Positions 1 to 8,958 of a stretch of DNA of 64,000 nucleotides are shown here, piece after piece. The position numbers and the translations under genes are program-made. The DNA lies in the NCBI GenBank assembly GCA_963605425.1, contig CAVCUQ010000006.1, forward strand, positions 5,706 to 69,705, given 5' to 3'. The notes beneath the pieces were generated by a model that ran no database searches, was not told the origin of the DNA, and saw nothing but the letters and a program-made list of their open reading frames with translations. Every line of letters starts with the position of its first letter. The first letter of the stretch is position 1. This stretch comes from JAEELC01 sp963605425. GTDB lineage: Bacteria; Bacillota_I; Bacilli_A; Acholeplasmatales; Anaeroplasmataceae.

Positions 1-507
1 TCCACCCTCATTAACATATTTATCTAAACTATCACAAGAATTGCTTATCTCATAATAATTAAGAAATTCTTGATAAGAAAAAGGGAAAACCTTAATTTCA
101 ATTGTTCTTCCAGTGAACAATGTAGCTAAATCACTACTTAATAAGAAAGCATTAGATCCAGTTATGTATATATCATAGTTTTCACTTGAATATAGACTAT
201 TTATTGTTTTTTCGAAATTTTTACATAGTTGTACTTCATCGATAAGTACAAAGTTTTGTACTCCATCTTGATATCTTGACGTAATATATTCGTTTAATTG
301 ATGGTATTCTTGAAGTTCTTCAAAATCTAGTTTGGTGAAATCTATGCGAATTATGTTTGATTCCGGATAATTCGTTATTAAATATTCAAAAAAGGATTCT
401 AAAAGTTTTGACTTGCCTGAACGGCGAATCCCAGTAATTACTTTAATATCTGGTGTTCCAATCAGTTCAATTAATTCATTTAAATAAGTACGTTTGATTA
501 ATTTCAT
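1..507 (-). CDS. AAA (DUF4143-type) ATPase, C-terminus cut by window edge
   Basis: The minus-strand frame is open from the ATG at 507 to the window edge (169 codons). The N-terminus carries a Walker A motif GIRRSGKS (residues 26-33) and a Walker B-like motif FVLIDEVQ, followed by a sensor-like ITGSNA and FTGRTIE. This is the layout of the AAA_14/DUF4143 family of prokaryotic ATPases, whose cellular role is mostly unknown. The start is supported by an AAGGATGG ribosome site just upstream. A promoter with CGAA-containing repeats lies in front of it. The DUF4143 C-terminal domain lies outside the window, so an intact gene cannot be confirmed. Confidence 0.85.
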   Translation of the reverse strand, partial: MKLIKRTYLNELIELIGTPDIKVITGIRRSGKSKLLESFFEYLITNYPESNIIRIDFTKLDFEELQEYHQLNEYITSRYQDGVQNFVLIDEVQLCKNFEKTINSLYSSENYDIYITGSNAFLLSSDLATLFTGRTIEIKVFPFSYQEFLNYYEISNSCDSLDKYVNEGG

Positions 508-520
508 AAAACATCCATCC

Positions 521-632
521 TTTCGAACTAATTATACATTTAAATTTCGAAAAAGTAAATAATTTTAGTTTTTGCGAAATAAAACTTAGTATAAACTTCG
601 AGAAAATTTAAAAATCTGAATTTTGCGAAATT
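521..632. repeat. Cluster of TTTCGAA/TTTGCGAAA motifs, possible operator array
   Basis: Short motifs centred on CGAA occur at 521-527 (TTTCGAA), 545-554 (TTTCGAAAAA), 570-580 (TTTTGCGAAAT), 597-605 (CTTCGAGAA) and 621-632 (TTTTGCGAAATT). The last four are spaced about 25-27 bases apart. They surround and overlap the ATPase promoter. Regular spacing near 2.5 helical turns suggests a protein-binding array. The regulator is unknown. Confidence 0.4.
531..559 (-). promoter_or_regulatory. Promoter of the AAA ATPase
   Basis: Read on the minus strand there is a -35 TTTACT (554-559), a 17-base spacer and a -10 TATAAT (531-536), about 25 bases upstream of the ATG at 507. One CGAA repeat lies inside the spacer. 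Assigned by pattern only. Confidence 0.5.
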
Positions 633-720
633 GAATTGCTTACACAATTTGTAAAAAAGATTAATTATGCTATCAGATGTTTTAAATGCTTTTGATCAAT
701 TAATCAATCGTGCTTATAAA

Positions 721-754
721 ACAAAAAAAGATTGACGCTTACACATCAATCTTA
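721..754 (-). terminator. Terminator of tRNA-Trp
   Basis: On the minus strand an 8-base-pair hairpin (AAGATTGA paired with TCAATCTT, 728-735 and 746-753) is followed by a run of T. It lies just past the 3' end of tRNA-Trp. Confidence 0.75.
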
Positions 755-765
755 TATTTACAAAA

Positions 766-840
766 TGGCAGGGGCAATAGGATTCGAACCCATACGAACG
801 GTTTTGGAGACCGTCATGCTACCGTTGACATCATGCCCCT
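766..840 (-). tRNA. tRNA-Trp (anticodon CCA)
   Basis: The minus strand folds as a cloverleaf: acceptor AGGGGCA/TGCCCCT, anticodon stem ACGGT/ACCGT enclosing the loop CTCCAAA (anticodon CCA), T-loop GTTCGAATC, discriminator G and an encoded CCA at 766-768. It reads UGG only. The lack of a UCA anticodon agrees with UGA being a stop in this genome. It has its own promoter and terminator and appears monocistronic. Confidence 0.93.
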
Positions 841-853
841 AAGAGACTTAGTT

Positions 854-882
854 ATTTTAGCATAATGATTATTTGAAATCAA
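854..882 (-). promoter_or_regulatory. Promoter of tRNA-Trp
   Basis: Minus-strand -35 TTGATT (877-882), 17-base spacer, -10 TAAAAT (854-859), ending 13 bases before the mature 5' end of tRNA-Trp. The placement fits a SigA-type promoter. Confidence 0.6.
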
Positions 883-930
883 GACTTAATTATTCATAAT
901 TTCAAAGGAAATTGGTATAAAACTCAAATT

Positions 931-958
931 TGTTTACAAAATTAACTGTATGTAAACA
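931..958. promoter_or_regulatory. Inverted repeat TGTTTACA-N12-TGTAAACA
   Basis: Two perfect 8-base arms (931-938 and 951-958) are separated by 12 bases, 60 bases upstream of the giant CvpA-like gene. There is no T-run, so it is not a terminator. A dyad of this shape is typical of a dimeric repressor site. Which protein binds is unknown. Confidence 0.4.
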
Positions 959-1017
959 TATTCATATTTTAAAGTAGTTCAATTTTTGATAAAATTAAAT
1001 ATAGATAGGAGATGATT

Positions 1018-4000
1018 ATGATGAATAGTAGTATTATTAATTTAATTCAATGGGTTCCTACTATACTATGCGGTGTAATTCTATTATGGCAATTACTTGC
1101 AGGTATGCGTAGAGGATTCTCTAAATCAGTCAAATTATTTATTACATTCTTATTATCAATAGGTGTTGCAGTTGGATTTTATCTAGCTATAAACAATAAT
1201 TTTGATAGTACTGTAGTTAATTTAACAAATACTGTATTACAAAAGGCAGGTATCAGCAATCCTAGTAATTTTACAGATATAGTAAATTCATTATTTAAGG
1301 AACAATATGGTGCTTGCACTGACCATGATACATTGTCTGGATATATTCAGGAAATATTATCTAAGACAGAATACTTTGCTGAAAACAGTAAAGGTTTATC
1401 ATTAGAGGAGGCTACTAAACTTCTATATAGTTTTAGTATGCTAATTGTGCATCTTGCCATACTTATTGTATGTGTAGTGGTATATTTCCTTGCTAAATTT
1501 ATATTCTATATTTTCTATATGATTTTTGCTCGTGAAGGTAGAAAGAAGAGAAAAATTAAGAAGAAAATTAAAAAGTATAATGAGGCACAAGCTAATTTAC
1601 CAAAAGAAGAAAGAAAACCATGCCCTATTAAGCCTTATAAGAAGAAACGATTATTAGGTCTTATTGTAGGTCTTATTAGAGGTGCAATTGTAGCTTTATT
1701 CGTTGCTAGTATATTTGGTACTATTTCTATTTTGATTCCATCTGATAAGGATAATACAATTACAGATGATTCTAAAGTAAACAATGATACCAAGACTTAT
1801 ATAGATGTTTACAATGCTGTATGCAAGTGGAATACTGTTGGTGTAACAGGTATACTTAATAATTTAAAGAATGAGGAAAACTTACCTTATTATTTAATTC
1901 TTGCAAACAAGATTATGTCTAGTGAATATACTTATGAAGAAAATGGTGAAACTAAGACTATTACTTTAAGTTTAAATAGCGATTTATCACCATTAACTAA
2001 GTCTTTAAGTAAGTGTGCATATTTATTCTTAATGTATGGTTATGATATTAATAAGCAATATACTCAAGAAGAACTTTCTGATTTTATTGCATCTGATACA
2101 ACAATTGATGGATTAACTTTACAAGATAGAATTGATTCTATTTTACAAGAAGCTAATTTCGGTGAATATACTAACTATTTAATTGATGGTGTTGTTAGAA
2201 CTTATGTAAGTTATACATGCAAGAATGTAGATTCAACTGAAAGTGAAGAATATCAAAATCTTGAGTTAACTAATAAGATATTATATTTATTATTCTTAGG
2301 AGATAATTCAATTAAGAGTAGTGAATTAATTCAAAGTACTAACTTAAGAGCTGCTTATAATACTTATGTAACTATATTAAAACATCAAGATGAAATCAAT
2401 GCTATTAGCAAGTTATTCGATACAAAGAGTGAAACTAGCTTAGCATATGGTATTAAGAAGACTACAACTAAGGAAGATACTAATGCATCCCTTGGTGTAT
2501 TTACTGAAATTAATACTTGTCTTAAAAAAATTACTTTCTATAACAGTGATAGATTCCAACGTCTTGTTAGTGATATTTTAGTTACAAGTTTAAATGAACA
2601 ATATAAAGGATTAGATTTCAAATCTGTTGTAGATGAAAAGGACCATATCTATGATGTTCAATGGACTGAATCTTTAACTGATGTATTTGCAGTTCTTGAT
2701 GATGTTGTAGATTTAGTTGTTAATAAAGAATTTACATCAACTGATGATTTAAGTGATTATATCATTAAAGAACTTGGCAATAAGGATTCTAAAACTATAA
2801 CTGATATTAAGAAATTAATTAATTCTAATGCTGGTAGTGTTTTACTTAACTCTAAAGCATTTAATAAGATTATTAATGATGCCTTAAGTGATGCATTAAA
2901 GGAATCTTTACCTAATACTGAGATAACTTTAATTGAAACAAATTATGCATCTTATATAGATTCTAATGGAAATACTGTTAAGGGTGAACTTGAAAAGGTA
3001 TTAGATTCTATTGGTTCAGTAATTAGTGATATTTATACTATTAGTAAAGATACTACTTTATCAGAAGATGATAAGACTGATGAGTTATTAAAGGCTATTA
3101 CTAGCAACAAGAATGTTAAGAATTTACTTGATACAGCAAGTGAGGACCACTCAAATTTAGTTCATACACTTCTTTCAAATATTATTTCTAATGTTAGTCT
3201 AGATTCTAGTAAAGAAGACGATACATTATATGTTCCTGAATCTAGTTATACTGATATTACAGTTCTTAGCGGTCAAACATGTAAGGTTATTGATTCTAGT
3301 GAATTTACTAATTTACTTGATTTCTTAGGTGAACTTACTGAAAAGTATTCTATTAAAGATTTCAGTGACACTGATAAATATGTAGACTTAATCTTTGATT
3401 TATCTTCATATATTAAGAAGAGCGATATTATTTGTTCTAATATAGCTGTTAAGATGTATGAATTCAAGGACAGCGCAAGTCTTACTATTCCAACTAATCT
3501 TGATTTATCTGCAGACAACAAAGATAAGAATTTATCTAATTGGTTAGGTGAAACAGGTGAAGTTAACAAACTTATTAGTGTTATTACTTTTGAATATACT
3601 GATAAAGATGGAAATAAGAAGAATTATAAAGATATGATTTCATCTTTAATTGATGGTAACGGTGATATCAATTCTTTATTACCAAAGATTTTCAATTCTA
3701 TTGATAATTATGGTGATACCTTATTTTCAAGTAATGTTATAAATGCGACTATAACTAAGACGCTAGATGATCAAGATAAGATTTTTGTTCCTACATCTAG
3801 TTATTTAACTAGTGAAACTATTAAGATTAGTGAACTTAAGAGCATTTGTAACTTTGCTAAAATTGCTTTAGGTGTAACAGAAGATACTGAAAGTGTTGAT
3901 TTAGATAATTTAAGTACTATTAACTTAGGTGAATATAGTACTGATGATAAACTTGATTCTTTACTTGAAATATTTGATTCTAATATTGTATCAGCTACAT

Positions 4001-7000
4001 TGGCTTATAATATTGTTGATATTAGTAAGACTTCAGAGGATATTACAGTTCGTGATTCATATAAGTTTACTGCAGAAGATCAAACCAACCTTTCTAAGTG
4101 GTTATCAAGCACAGATGATATTGGTGAAACTAAGAGAATAGTAACCGCTATTCATCGTTTAGGATTATTAAATAATATCGGATCTAACCTTGAAGTAAAT
4201 GAAGTTACATTATTAAATCTTAGTGATGAAAAGAAGACTGACATCTTTGATAGTGACGTAATTAATTCAACAATTACTACTACATTAAAGAAGACTGATC
4301 AAATCTTTATTCCTAGTTCAAGTTATGATGCTTCAGGTGAAAAGATTGATACTCAAGAACTTGTTGGATTCTGTAATTTTGCAAAAGCTGCTTTAGGTGT
4401 AAAAGAAGATAGTGATAGTGTTGATTTTAGTGATTTAAGTAATATTGACTTAAGCGATTATAGTGCTGATGACAAACTTAATTCATTACTAGCTTTATTT
4501 GATACAAAACTAGTATCAGCTACATTAGCTTATAATATTGTTGATATTGATAATGATTCTATTACAGTTCGTAATTCTTACAAGTTTACTAAAGATAATC
4601 AAACTAACCTTTCTAAGTGGTTATCAAGCACCGATGATATTGGTGAAACTAAGAAGATAGTAACTGCTATCCATCGTTTAGGATTACTTGGTAGTATAGG
4701 TTCTGACCTTGAAGTAAATGAAGTCACATTATTAAATCTAAGTGATTCAAAGAAGACTGATATCTTCTCAAGTGATGTAATTAATTCTACTATTACGACT
4801 ACATTAAAGAAGACTGATCAAATATTTATTCCTTCTTCAAGCCTTGAAGAAAATGGTGAAAAAATTGACACTCAAGAACTTGTTGGCTTCTGTAACTTTG
4901 CAAAAGCTGCTTTAGGTGTAAAAGAAGATACTGATAGTGTTGACTTTAGTGATTTAAGTACTATAAAGTTAGGTAATTATAGTACTGATGAACAGTTAGA
5001 TAGTTTACTTGAGTTATTCGATTGTAACATTGTATCTGCCACATTAGCTTATAACATTGTAGACGCTTCTAATGGTAAAGATTCTTCAATAGTTGTTCGC
5101 TCTTCTTATAAGTTCTCTAAGACAGATGAAACTAACCTTTCTAAGTGGACTGGGGATGGTGAAACTAAGAAGATTGTAAAAGCTATCCATCGTTTAGGAT
5201 TACTTGATAATATCGGTGCTAATCTTGAAGTTGATGAAGCTAAAATGCTAAATCTTAGTGATTCAAAGAAGACTGATATCTTTGATAGCGATGTAATTAA
5301 TTCGACTGTAACTAAGACTTTAAAGGATACTGATCAAATCTATATTCCTTTTTCAAGTTATGAAGTTACAGGCGAAAAGATTAAAACTCAAGAATTAGTT
5401 AATTTCTGTAACTTTGCAAAAGAAGCTCTAGGTATAAAAGAAGATGATAAAACAGTAGACTTCAGTAATCTAAGTACTATTAACTTAGGTAGCTATAGCG
5501 CTGATGATCAATTAGATAATTTACTTGCTTTATTCGATTCTAATATTGTATCTGCTACATTAGCTTATAATGTTGTAGAAGTTTCTAATGAAGATAATTC
5601 ATCACTAGTAGTTCGTGCAAGTTATAAGTTCTCTAAGACAGATGAAACTAACCTTTCAATGTGGTTATCAAGTAAAAATGATCTTGGTGAAACTAAGAGA
5701 ATTGTAAAAGCTATGCATCGTTTAGGATTACTTGGTAGTATTGGATCAGGACTTGAAGTTGATAATGCTAAGATGCTTAAATTAAGTGATGAAAAGAAGA
5801 CTGATATCTTCTCAAGTGACGTAATTAATGCTTCTGTAACAAAAACTTTAAATGATAATGATTCAGTATTCGTCCCATATAATAGTTTTGAAGTAAAGGA
5901 CGAATTAATTAAGACACAAGAATTAGTTAATTTCTGTAACTTTGCAAAGGAAGCTCTAAATGTAAATGATGAAACTCCATCTGTAGACTTCAACAAGTTA
6001 AATAATATTAGTTTAAGCAAATATAATAATGACTTAAAAGGACTTCTTGCCTTATTTGACTCAGATATGGTTTCAGCTACATTAGCTAATAACCTAATAA
6101 CTACTAGTGCTGATGCAACATCTACTTTAGTTGTTCCTAATTCATTTGTATTTACTAAAGATGATCAAACTAACCTTTCTAAGTGGCTTGGTGATACTGG
6201 TGAAACAAAGAAACTTGTTACATCTATTTACCACTTAGGTTTACTTGATGGTATTGATGGTGCTAGTCTTGGTATTAATGAAGATGAATTATTAACTTTA
6301 TCTTATGATACTATTGATGAAGTATTTAAATCTGATGTATTTAACGCTACTGGTGATTTATACTACACTAACTCTAGCCCAGATAGTTTAGCTTCAAAGC
6401 AAGAATACAAAGCTGACAAAGCTACTATTCAAGCTAAGTATGAAACTCTTGAGATTGCACAAAATCAAGAAATTGCTAAGTTATTAAAGGCTGTAAAGAG
6501 TTTAAATATTAAACTTGCCACAGCATCAATTGATGTAAAATTAATCAATAGTATGAATGATGTAGATTCAACTACTAATAAAGCTTCTATAGACTATATT
6601 ATTGATAGTGATATCTTATACTACGCTTTATCTGATTATATTATTAAATCTGAAGACTTAAAGGTATCTCAAACTATTAAGACAACTGGTACATATATTT
6701 ATATTAAATCAGATGAATTAAAGTTATTTGTAACTGGTATTATTGCATTAAAATTAAGTGATAAGTTATCTGAATTTGATGCAAATAAGTTATTAACAAG
6801 TGATACTAAGACATTATTAGCTTCTAATATTATCTGGTATACATTATCTTATAAGTTACTTGGATTAGATAATATTGAAATTCTTTCTGACAGTATTGAT
6901 AGTAATTACTTAACAAATTATAAAGAAATATTTGTTGATACGAATGAAGTTAACAACTTTATTACTGCAGTAAAGGCTGTAACAACAGATATTAACAACA

Positions 7001-7599
7001 TTTCTGTTGAAGCATCAACTCTTATTCAAAATGTTACTGTATTTAATGATTCAAATATCATTAGAAGAAGTATTACTAAAGAAATATTAGCTAAAAATGA
7101 TATTGCCTATAGAATTACTGAAAAAACTACACATACAGTTACTACTTTAGCAAATTGTCTTGAAAAGTATAATCAAAGTGGTAGTACAAATGAATCTTAC
7201 TATACATTAACTAAAGATGAGGTTAGTAAGTTTGTAAATTCTATTAATATTATCTTTGGTGACAACGCAACTTATGATATTAAATATGAAGATATTGAGT
7301 TAAGTAATCTTAGTGATGCTGCCTTAGATTCTAGTATTATTCTTGTTGGTTTACATGATAAGGTTGACAAATTAATAACAACATATAACACTAATGCAGC
7401 ATTAAATAACACAAATAAATTTGATTCTACATTATATGATAATTATTATTTTGATCTTGCTCATTATGATAGTACTAACAAGGTAATATCAACAACAACT
7501 AATAAGGTAATTCATACTAAAAAATGTATTGTTGCATTCAAGGCTGTTATGCCATCTGCTTCTAGTCAAAGTAGTTCAAGTGGCTCAAATAACAACTAA
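1018..7599 (+). CDS. Giant CvpA-like membrane protein with tandem extracellular repeats
   Basis: This codes for about 2,193 residues. The first 240 residues hold four membrane segments (about 12-30, 40-60, 141-165 and 212-240) with a very basic loop between segments 3 and 4. The pattern AGMRRGF after TM1 and RLLGLIVGLIRG at TM4 resembles CvpA/colicin V production family proteins, which are normally under 250 residues. The remaining roughly 1,950 residues are rich in Ser, Asp, Asn, Thr and Lys and include five tandem units of about 174 residues (902-1768), plus looser related units around 690-890 and after 1769. The tail is Ser/Asn rich with no sorting motif. I chose the ATG at 1018, 6 bases after GGAG; ATGs at 1012 and 1021 are alternatives. 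It is monogenic and ends in a strong terminator. The function is unknown; a surface or envelope-spanning role is inference. Confidence 0.85.
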   Translation: MMNSSIINLIQWVPTILCGVILLWQLLAGMRRGFSKSVKLFITFLLSIGVAVGFYLAINNNFDSTVVNLTNTVLQKAGISNPSNFTDIVNSLFKEQYGACTDHDTLSGYIQEILSKTEYFAENSKGLSLEEATKLLYSFSMLIVHLAILIVCVVVYFLAKFIFYIFYMIFAREGRKKRKIKKKIKKYNEAQANLPKEERKPCPIKPYKKKRLLGLIVGLIRGAIVALFVASIFGTISILIPSDKDNTITDDSKVNNDTKTYIDVYNAVCKWNTVGVTGILNNLKNEENLPYYLILANKIMSSEYTYEENGETKTITLSLNSDLSPLTKSLSKCAYLFLMYGYDINKQYTQEELSDFIASDTTIDGLTLQDRIDSILQEANFGEYTNYLIDGVVRTYVSYTCKNVDSTESEEYQNLELTNKILYLLFLGDNSIKSSELIQSTNLRAAYNTYVTILKHQDEINAISKLFDTKSETSLAYGIKKTTTKEDTNASLGVFTEINTCLKKITFYNSDRFQRLVSDILVTSLNEQYKGLDFKSVVDEKDHIYDVQWTESLTDVFAVLDDVVDLVVNKEFTSTDDLSDYIIKELGNKDSKTITDIKKLINSNAGSVLLNSKAFNKIINDALSDALKESLPNTEITLIETNYASYIDSNGNTVKGELEKVLDSIGSVISDIYTISKDTTLSEDDKTDELLKAITSNKNVKNLLDTASEDHSNLVHTLLSNIISNVSLDSSKEDDTLYVPESSYTDITVLSGQTCKVIDSSEFTNLLDFLGELTEKYSIKDFSDTDKYVDLIFDLSSYIKKSDIICSNIAVKMYEFKDSASLTIPTNLDLSADNKDKNLSNWLGETGEVNKLISVITFEYTDKDGNKKNYKDMISSLIDGNGDINSLLPKIFNSIDNYGDTLFSSNVINATITKTLDDQDKIFVPTSSYLTSETIKISELKSICNFAKIALGVTEDTESVDLDNLSTINLGEYSTDDKLDSLLEIFDSNIVSATLAYNIVDISKTSEDITVRDSYKFTAEDQTNLSKWLSSTDDIGETKRIVTAIHRLGLLNNIGSNLEVNEVTLLNLSDEKKTDIFDSDVINSTITTTLKKTDQIFIPSSSYDASGEKIDTQELVGFCNFAKAALGVKEDSDSVDFSDLSNIDLSDYSADDKLNSLLALFDTKLVSATLAYNIVDIDNDSITVRNSYKFTKDNQTNLSKWLSSTDDIGETKKIVTAIHRLGLLGSIGSDLEVNEVTLLNLSDSKKTDIFSSDVINSTITTTLKKTDQIFIPSSSLEENGEKIDTQELVGFCNFAKAALGVKEDTDSVDFSDLSTIKLGNYSTDEQLDSLLELFDCNIVSATLAYNIVDASNGKDSSIVVRSSYKFSKTDETNLSKWTGDGETKKIVKAIHRLGLLDNIGANLEVDEAKMLNLSDSKKTDIFDSDVINSTVTKTLKDTDQIYIPFSSYEVTGEKIKTQELVNFCNFAKEALGIKEDDKTVDFSNLSTINLGSYSADDQLDNLLALFDSNIVSATLAYNVVEVSNEDNSSLVVRASYKFSKTDETNLSMWLSSKNDLGETKRIVKAMHRLGLLGSIGSGLEVDNAKMLKLSDEKKTDIFSSDVINASVTKTLNDNDSVFVPYNSFEVKDELIKTQELVNFCNFAKEALNVNDETPSVDFNKLNNISLSKYNNDLKGLLALFDSDMVSATLANNLITTSADATSTLVVPNSFVFTKDDQTNLSKWLGDTGETKKLVTSIYHLGLLDGIDGASLGINEDELLTLSYDTIDEVFKSDVFNATGDLYYTNSSPDSLASKQEYKADKATIQAKYETLEIAQNQEIAKLLKAVKSLNIKLATASIDVKLINSMNDVDSTTNKASIDYIIDSDILYYALSDYIIKSEDLKVSQTIKTTGTYIYIKSDELKLFVTGIIALKLSDKLSEFDANKLLTSDTKTLLASNIIWYTLSYKLLGLDNIEILSDSIDSNYLTNYKEIFVDTNEVNNFITAVKAVTTDINNISVEASTLIQNVTVFNDSNIIRRSITKEILAKNDIAYRITEKTTHTVTTLANCLEKYNQSGSTNESYYTLTKDEVSKFVNSINIIFGDNATYDIKYEDIELSNLSDAALDSSIILVGLHDKVDKLITTYNTNAALNNTNKFDSTLYDNYYFDLAHYDSTNKVISTTTNKVIHTKKCIVAFKAVMPSASSQSSSSGSNNN
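3721..6321 (+). repeat. Five in-frame tandem repeats of about 520 bases in the giant gene
   Basis: Units start at 3721, 4243, 4762, 5278 and 5806, with lengths of 522, 519, 516, 528 and 516 bases. Each begins with a version of IFDSDVINSTITTTL and contains IFIPSSS, ELVGFCNFAKAALGV, NIVSATLAYNIVD, DQTNLSKWLSS, GETKKIVTAIHRLGLL and LLNLSD. A sixth copy starts at 6322 (VFKSDVFNAT) and soon diverges. Units 2 and 3 are nearly identical over long stretches at DNA level, so the locus is prone to recombination and to misassembly. Confidence 0.92.
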
Positions 7600-7613
7600 C
7601 AACTTAATAAAAG

Positions 7614-7648
7614 AATTGAGAGAAATTAAATTTTCTCTCAATTTTTTT
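7614..7648 (+). terminator. Terminator of the giant gene
   Basis: A 12-base-pair hairpin (AATTGAGAGAAA at 7614-7625 paired with TTTCTCTCAATT at 7632-7643) runs into a T-run. Confidence 0.88.
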
Positions 7649-7652
7649 GCAT

Positions 7653-7680
7653 AATAAAAAGGCACCATTTAAGATGCCTT
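7653..7680 (-). terminator. Terminator of the asparaginase gene
   Basis: Minus-strand hairpin AAGGCA/TGCCTT (7659-7664 and 7675-7680) with a T-run at 7660-7651. The stem touches the stop codon of ansA. It is tail-to-tail with the terminator of the giant gene. Confidence 0.7.
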
Positions 7681-8674
7681 ATTTAACCATATTACGCATT
7701 TCACCTGCTAGATTTTGACTAAATATTTCTTTGATTTTATTTAAATCCCTTGTTTGACCTAAAGCATAAATTAATTTAGTAACTGCAGCCTCGCAAGTCA
7801 TATCACGAGATTCTATTACACCTGTTTCTAGTGCTTTTTTTCCAACTTGATAGATATTTAAGTTAGCACCATCGTATAAGCACTGACTAGATACTACAAC
7901 TGCTACATTCTTGTTCTTAGCTTCAATTAAAGATGGAATAAAGTCACGACGTACGAACTGTAATCCACCTTGACCAAAGGCTTCAATAACAATACCTTTA
8001 TAACCTGCATTAATAAGCATACTGATAATAGAAGGATTTGTTGCTGGAGTGAGTTTTAATAAGAATATATTAGAATTTATATTAGTATTAAATGTAACTT
8101 CATCTTTATAAGAAGGAAGTGCATCCTTATAAATTGTAAGTCCATTAGAATCTAATATTCCTATCGGATTAGAATTAATAGATTCAAAAGCATGGAAACT
8201 TGTAGCTCTTACCTTAACAGCTCTAGAACCTAATATAATTTGTCTGTCAAAGGCTAGGAATATACCTTTAATACCTGTTAAAGCCATTTTGAAGGCTAGG
8301 CGAAGGTTGCTGATGGCGTCTGTTAAGTCATTATCAATAGGAAGCTGACTTCCGGTAAAGACAATAGGAATAGGAGGGTTTTGGATCATAAATGATATCA
8401 TAGAAGTAGTATAGGCCATTGTATCTGTTCCATGTGTTACAACAATACCATCATATTTATTTAAATTATTATAGATTGTATTAGCAATTTTTACCCATTC
8501 TTCAGGTTGAATATTAGTTGAATCAAGTACCATTAATTCAAGTGTATCAAGATTAAAGTCTTTAACATCCCCTATATATTTTAGGACATGTTCTTTAGTT
8601 GAAGGTACAAGTCCTTCATTTGATTTGACACTTGATATAGTACCACCAGTAGTTAACATTAATATATTTTTCAT
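7679..8674 (-). CDS. ansA: L-asparaginase, type I (cytoplasmic)
   Basis: Hydrolyses L-asparagine to aspartate and ammonia. At 331 residues it matches the type I family. The N-terminal LTTGGTISS carries the nucleophile threonine (TGGT) and THGTDTMAYT carries the second catalytic threonine and aspartate. IPIVFTGSQLPID and EAFGQGG are family hallmarks. No signal peptide is seen when it starts at the ATG at 8674, which follows GAGGTA. An in-frame ATG further upstream lies inside the tRNA-His terminator hairpin, so it is rejected. A TATAAT on the minus strand at 8694-8699 could drive it. Confidence 0.93.
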   Translation of the reverse strand: MKNILMLTTGGTISSVKSNEGLVPSTKEHVLKYIGDVKDFNLDTLELMVLDSTNIQPEEWVKIANTIYNNLNKYDGIVVTHGTDTMAYTTSMISFMIQNPPIPIVFTGSQLPIDNDLTDAISNLRLAFKMALTGIKGIFLAFDRQIILGSRAVKVRATSFHAFESINSNPIGILDSNGLTIYKDALPSYKDEVTFNTNINSNIFLLKLTPATNPSIISMLINAGYKGIVIEAFGQGGLQFVRRDFIPSLIEAKNKNVAVVVSSQCLYDGANLNIYQVGKKALETGVIESRDMTCEAAVTKLIYALGQTRDLNKIKEIFSQNLAGEMRNMVK

Positions 8675-8711
8675 GATTAATACCTCATGAAGTATTATAT
8701 CAAAAAATAAA

Positions 8712-8741
8712 TATAAAAAAAATAAGTGATTTCTCACTTAT
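8712..8741 (-). terminator. Terminator of tRNA-His
   Basis: Minus-strand hairpin ATAAGTGA/TCACTTAT (8722-8729 and 8734-8741, loop of four) followed by a T-run. It separates tRNA-His from ansA. Confidence 0.8.
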
Positions 8742-8755
8742 CTAATTTCTAAATA

Positions 8756-8832
8756 TGGGGCGTCATACAAGGATCGAACTTGCGAATAACGGTGCCACAA
8801 ACCGCCGTGTTAACCACTTCACCAATGACGCC
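8756..8832 (-). tRNA. tRNA-His (anticodon GTG)
   Basis: Minus-strand cloverleaf with an eight-pair acceptor stem: G-1 (8832) pairs with C73 (8759), as expected for tRNA-His. The anticodon loop is TTGTGGC (GTG), the D-loop contains GTGGTTAA and the T-loop GTTCGATCC. CCA is encoded at 8756-8758. Confidence 0.93.
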
Positions 8833-8847
8833 ATATTAAGCCTTTTA

Positions 8848-8877
8848 ATTATAGCATAAGAAGATATTATTTGTAAA
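8848..8877 (-). promoter_or_regulatory. Promoter of tRNA-His
   Basis: Minus-strand -35 TTTACA (8872-8877), 18-base spacer, -10 TATAAT (8848-8853), ending 15 bases before the mature tRNA. Confidence 0.65.
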
Positions 8878-8903
8878 GAGAAAAAAATAATTTTTTAAGT
8901 GTC

Positions 8904-8932
8904 TTTCAAATTATATAATTATTATGTATAAT
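8904..8932 (+). promoter_or_regulatory. Promoter of the 8959 membrane-protein gene
   Basis: -35 TTTCAA (8904-8909), 17-base spacer, perfect -10 TATAAT (8927-8932), 26 bases before the start codon. It is divergent from the tRNA-His promoter. Confidence 0.6.
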
Positions 8933-8958
8933 AAGTTAGACTTTTAATGGAGGTAAAT

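Noticed and set aside
521..632. CGAA motifs as Spo0A boxes
   Set aside because: The Spo0A box needs TGNCGAA; these read TTTCGAA or TTTGCGAA, one base short or different.
667..735. 22-codon ORF next to tRNA-Trp
   Set aside because: No ribosome site, and its end forms part of the tRNA-Trp terminator. Possibly a gene remnant, but not supportable.
766..840. Possible UGA-as-tryptophan code, as in mycoplasmas
   Set aside because: The tRNA-Trp anticodon is CCA, proteins use TGG, and walJ ends in TGA with rlmH starting over it.
3273..6020. Long opposite-strand frames inside the giant repeat gene
   Set aside because: They mirror the biased codon use of the repeats and have no ribosome sites or recognisable proteins.
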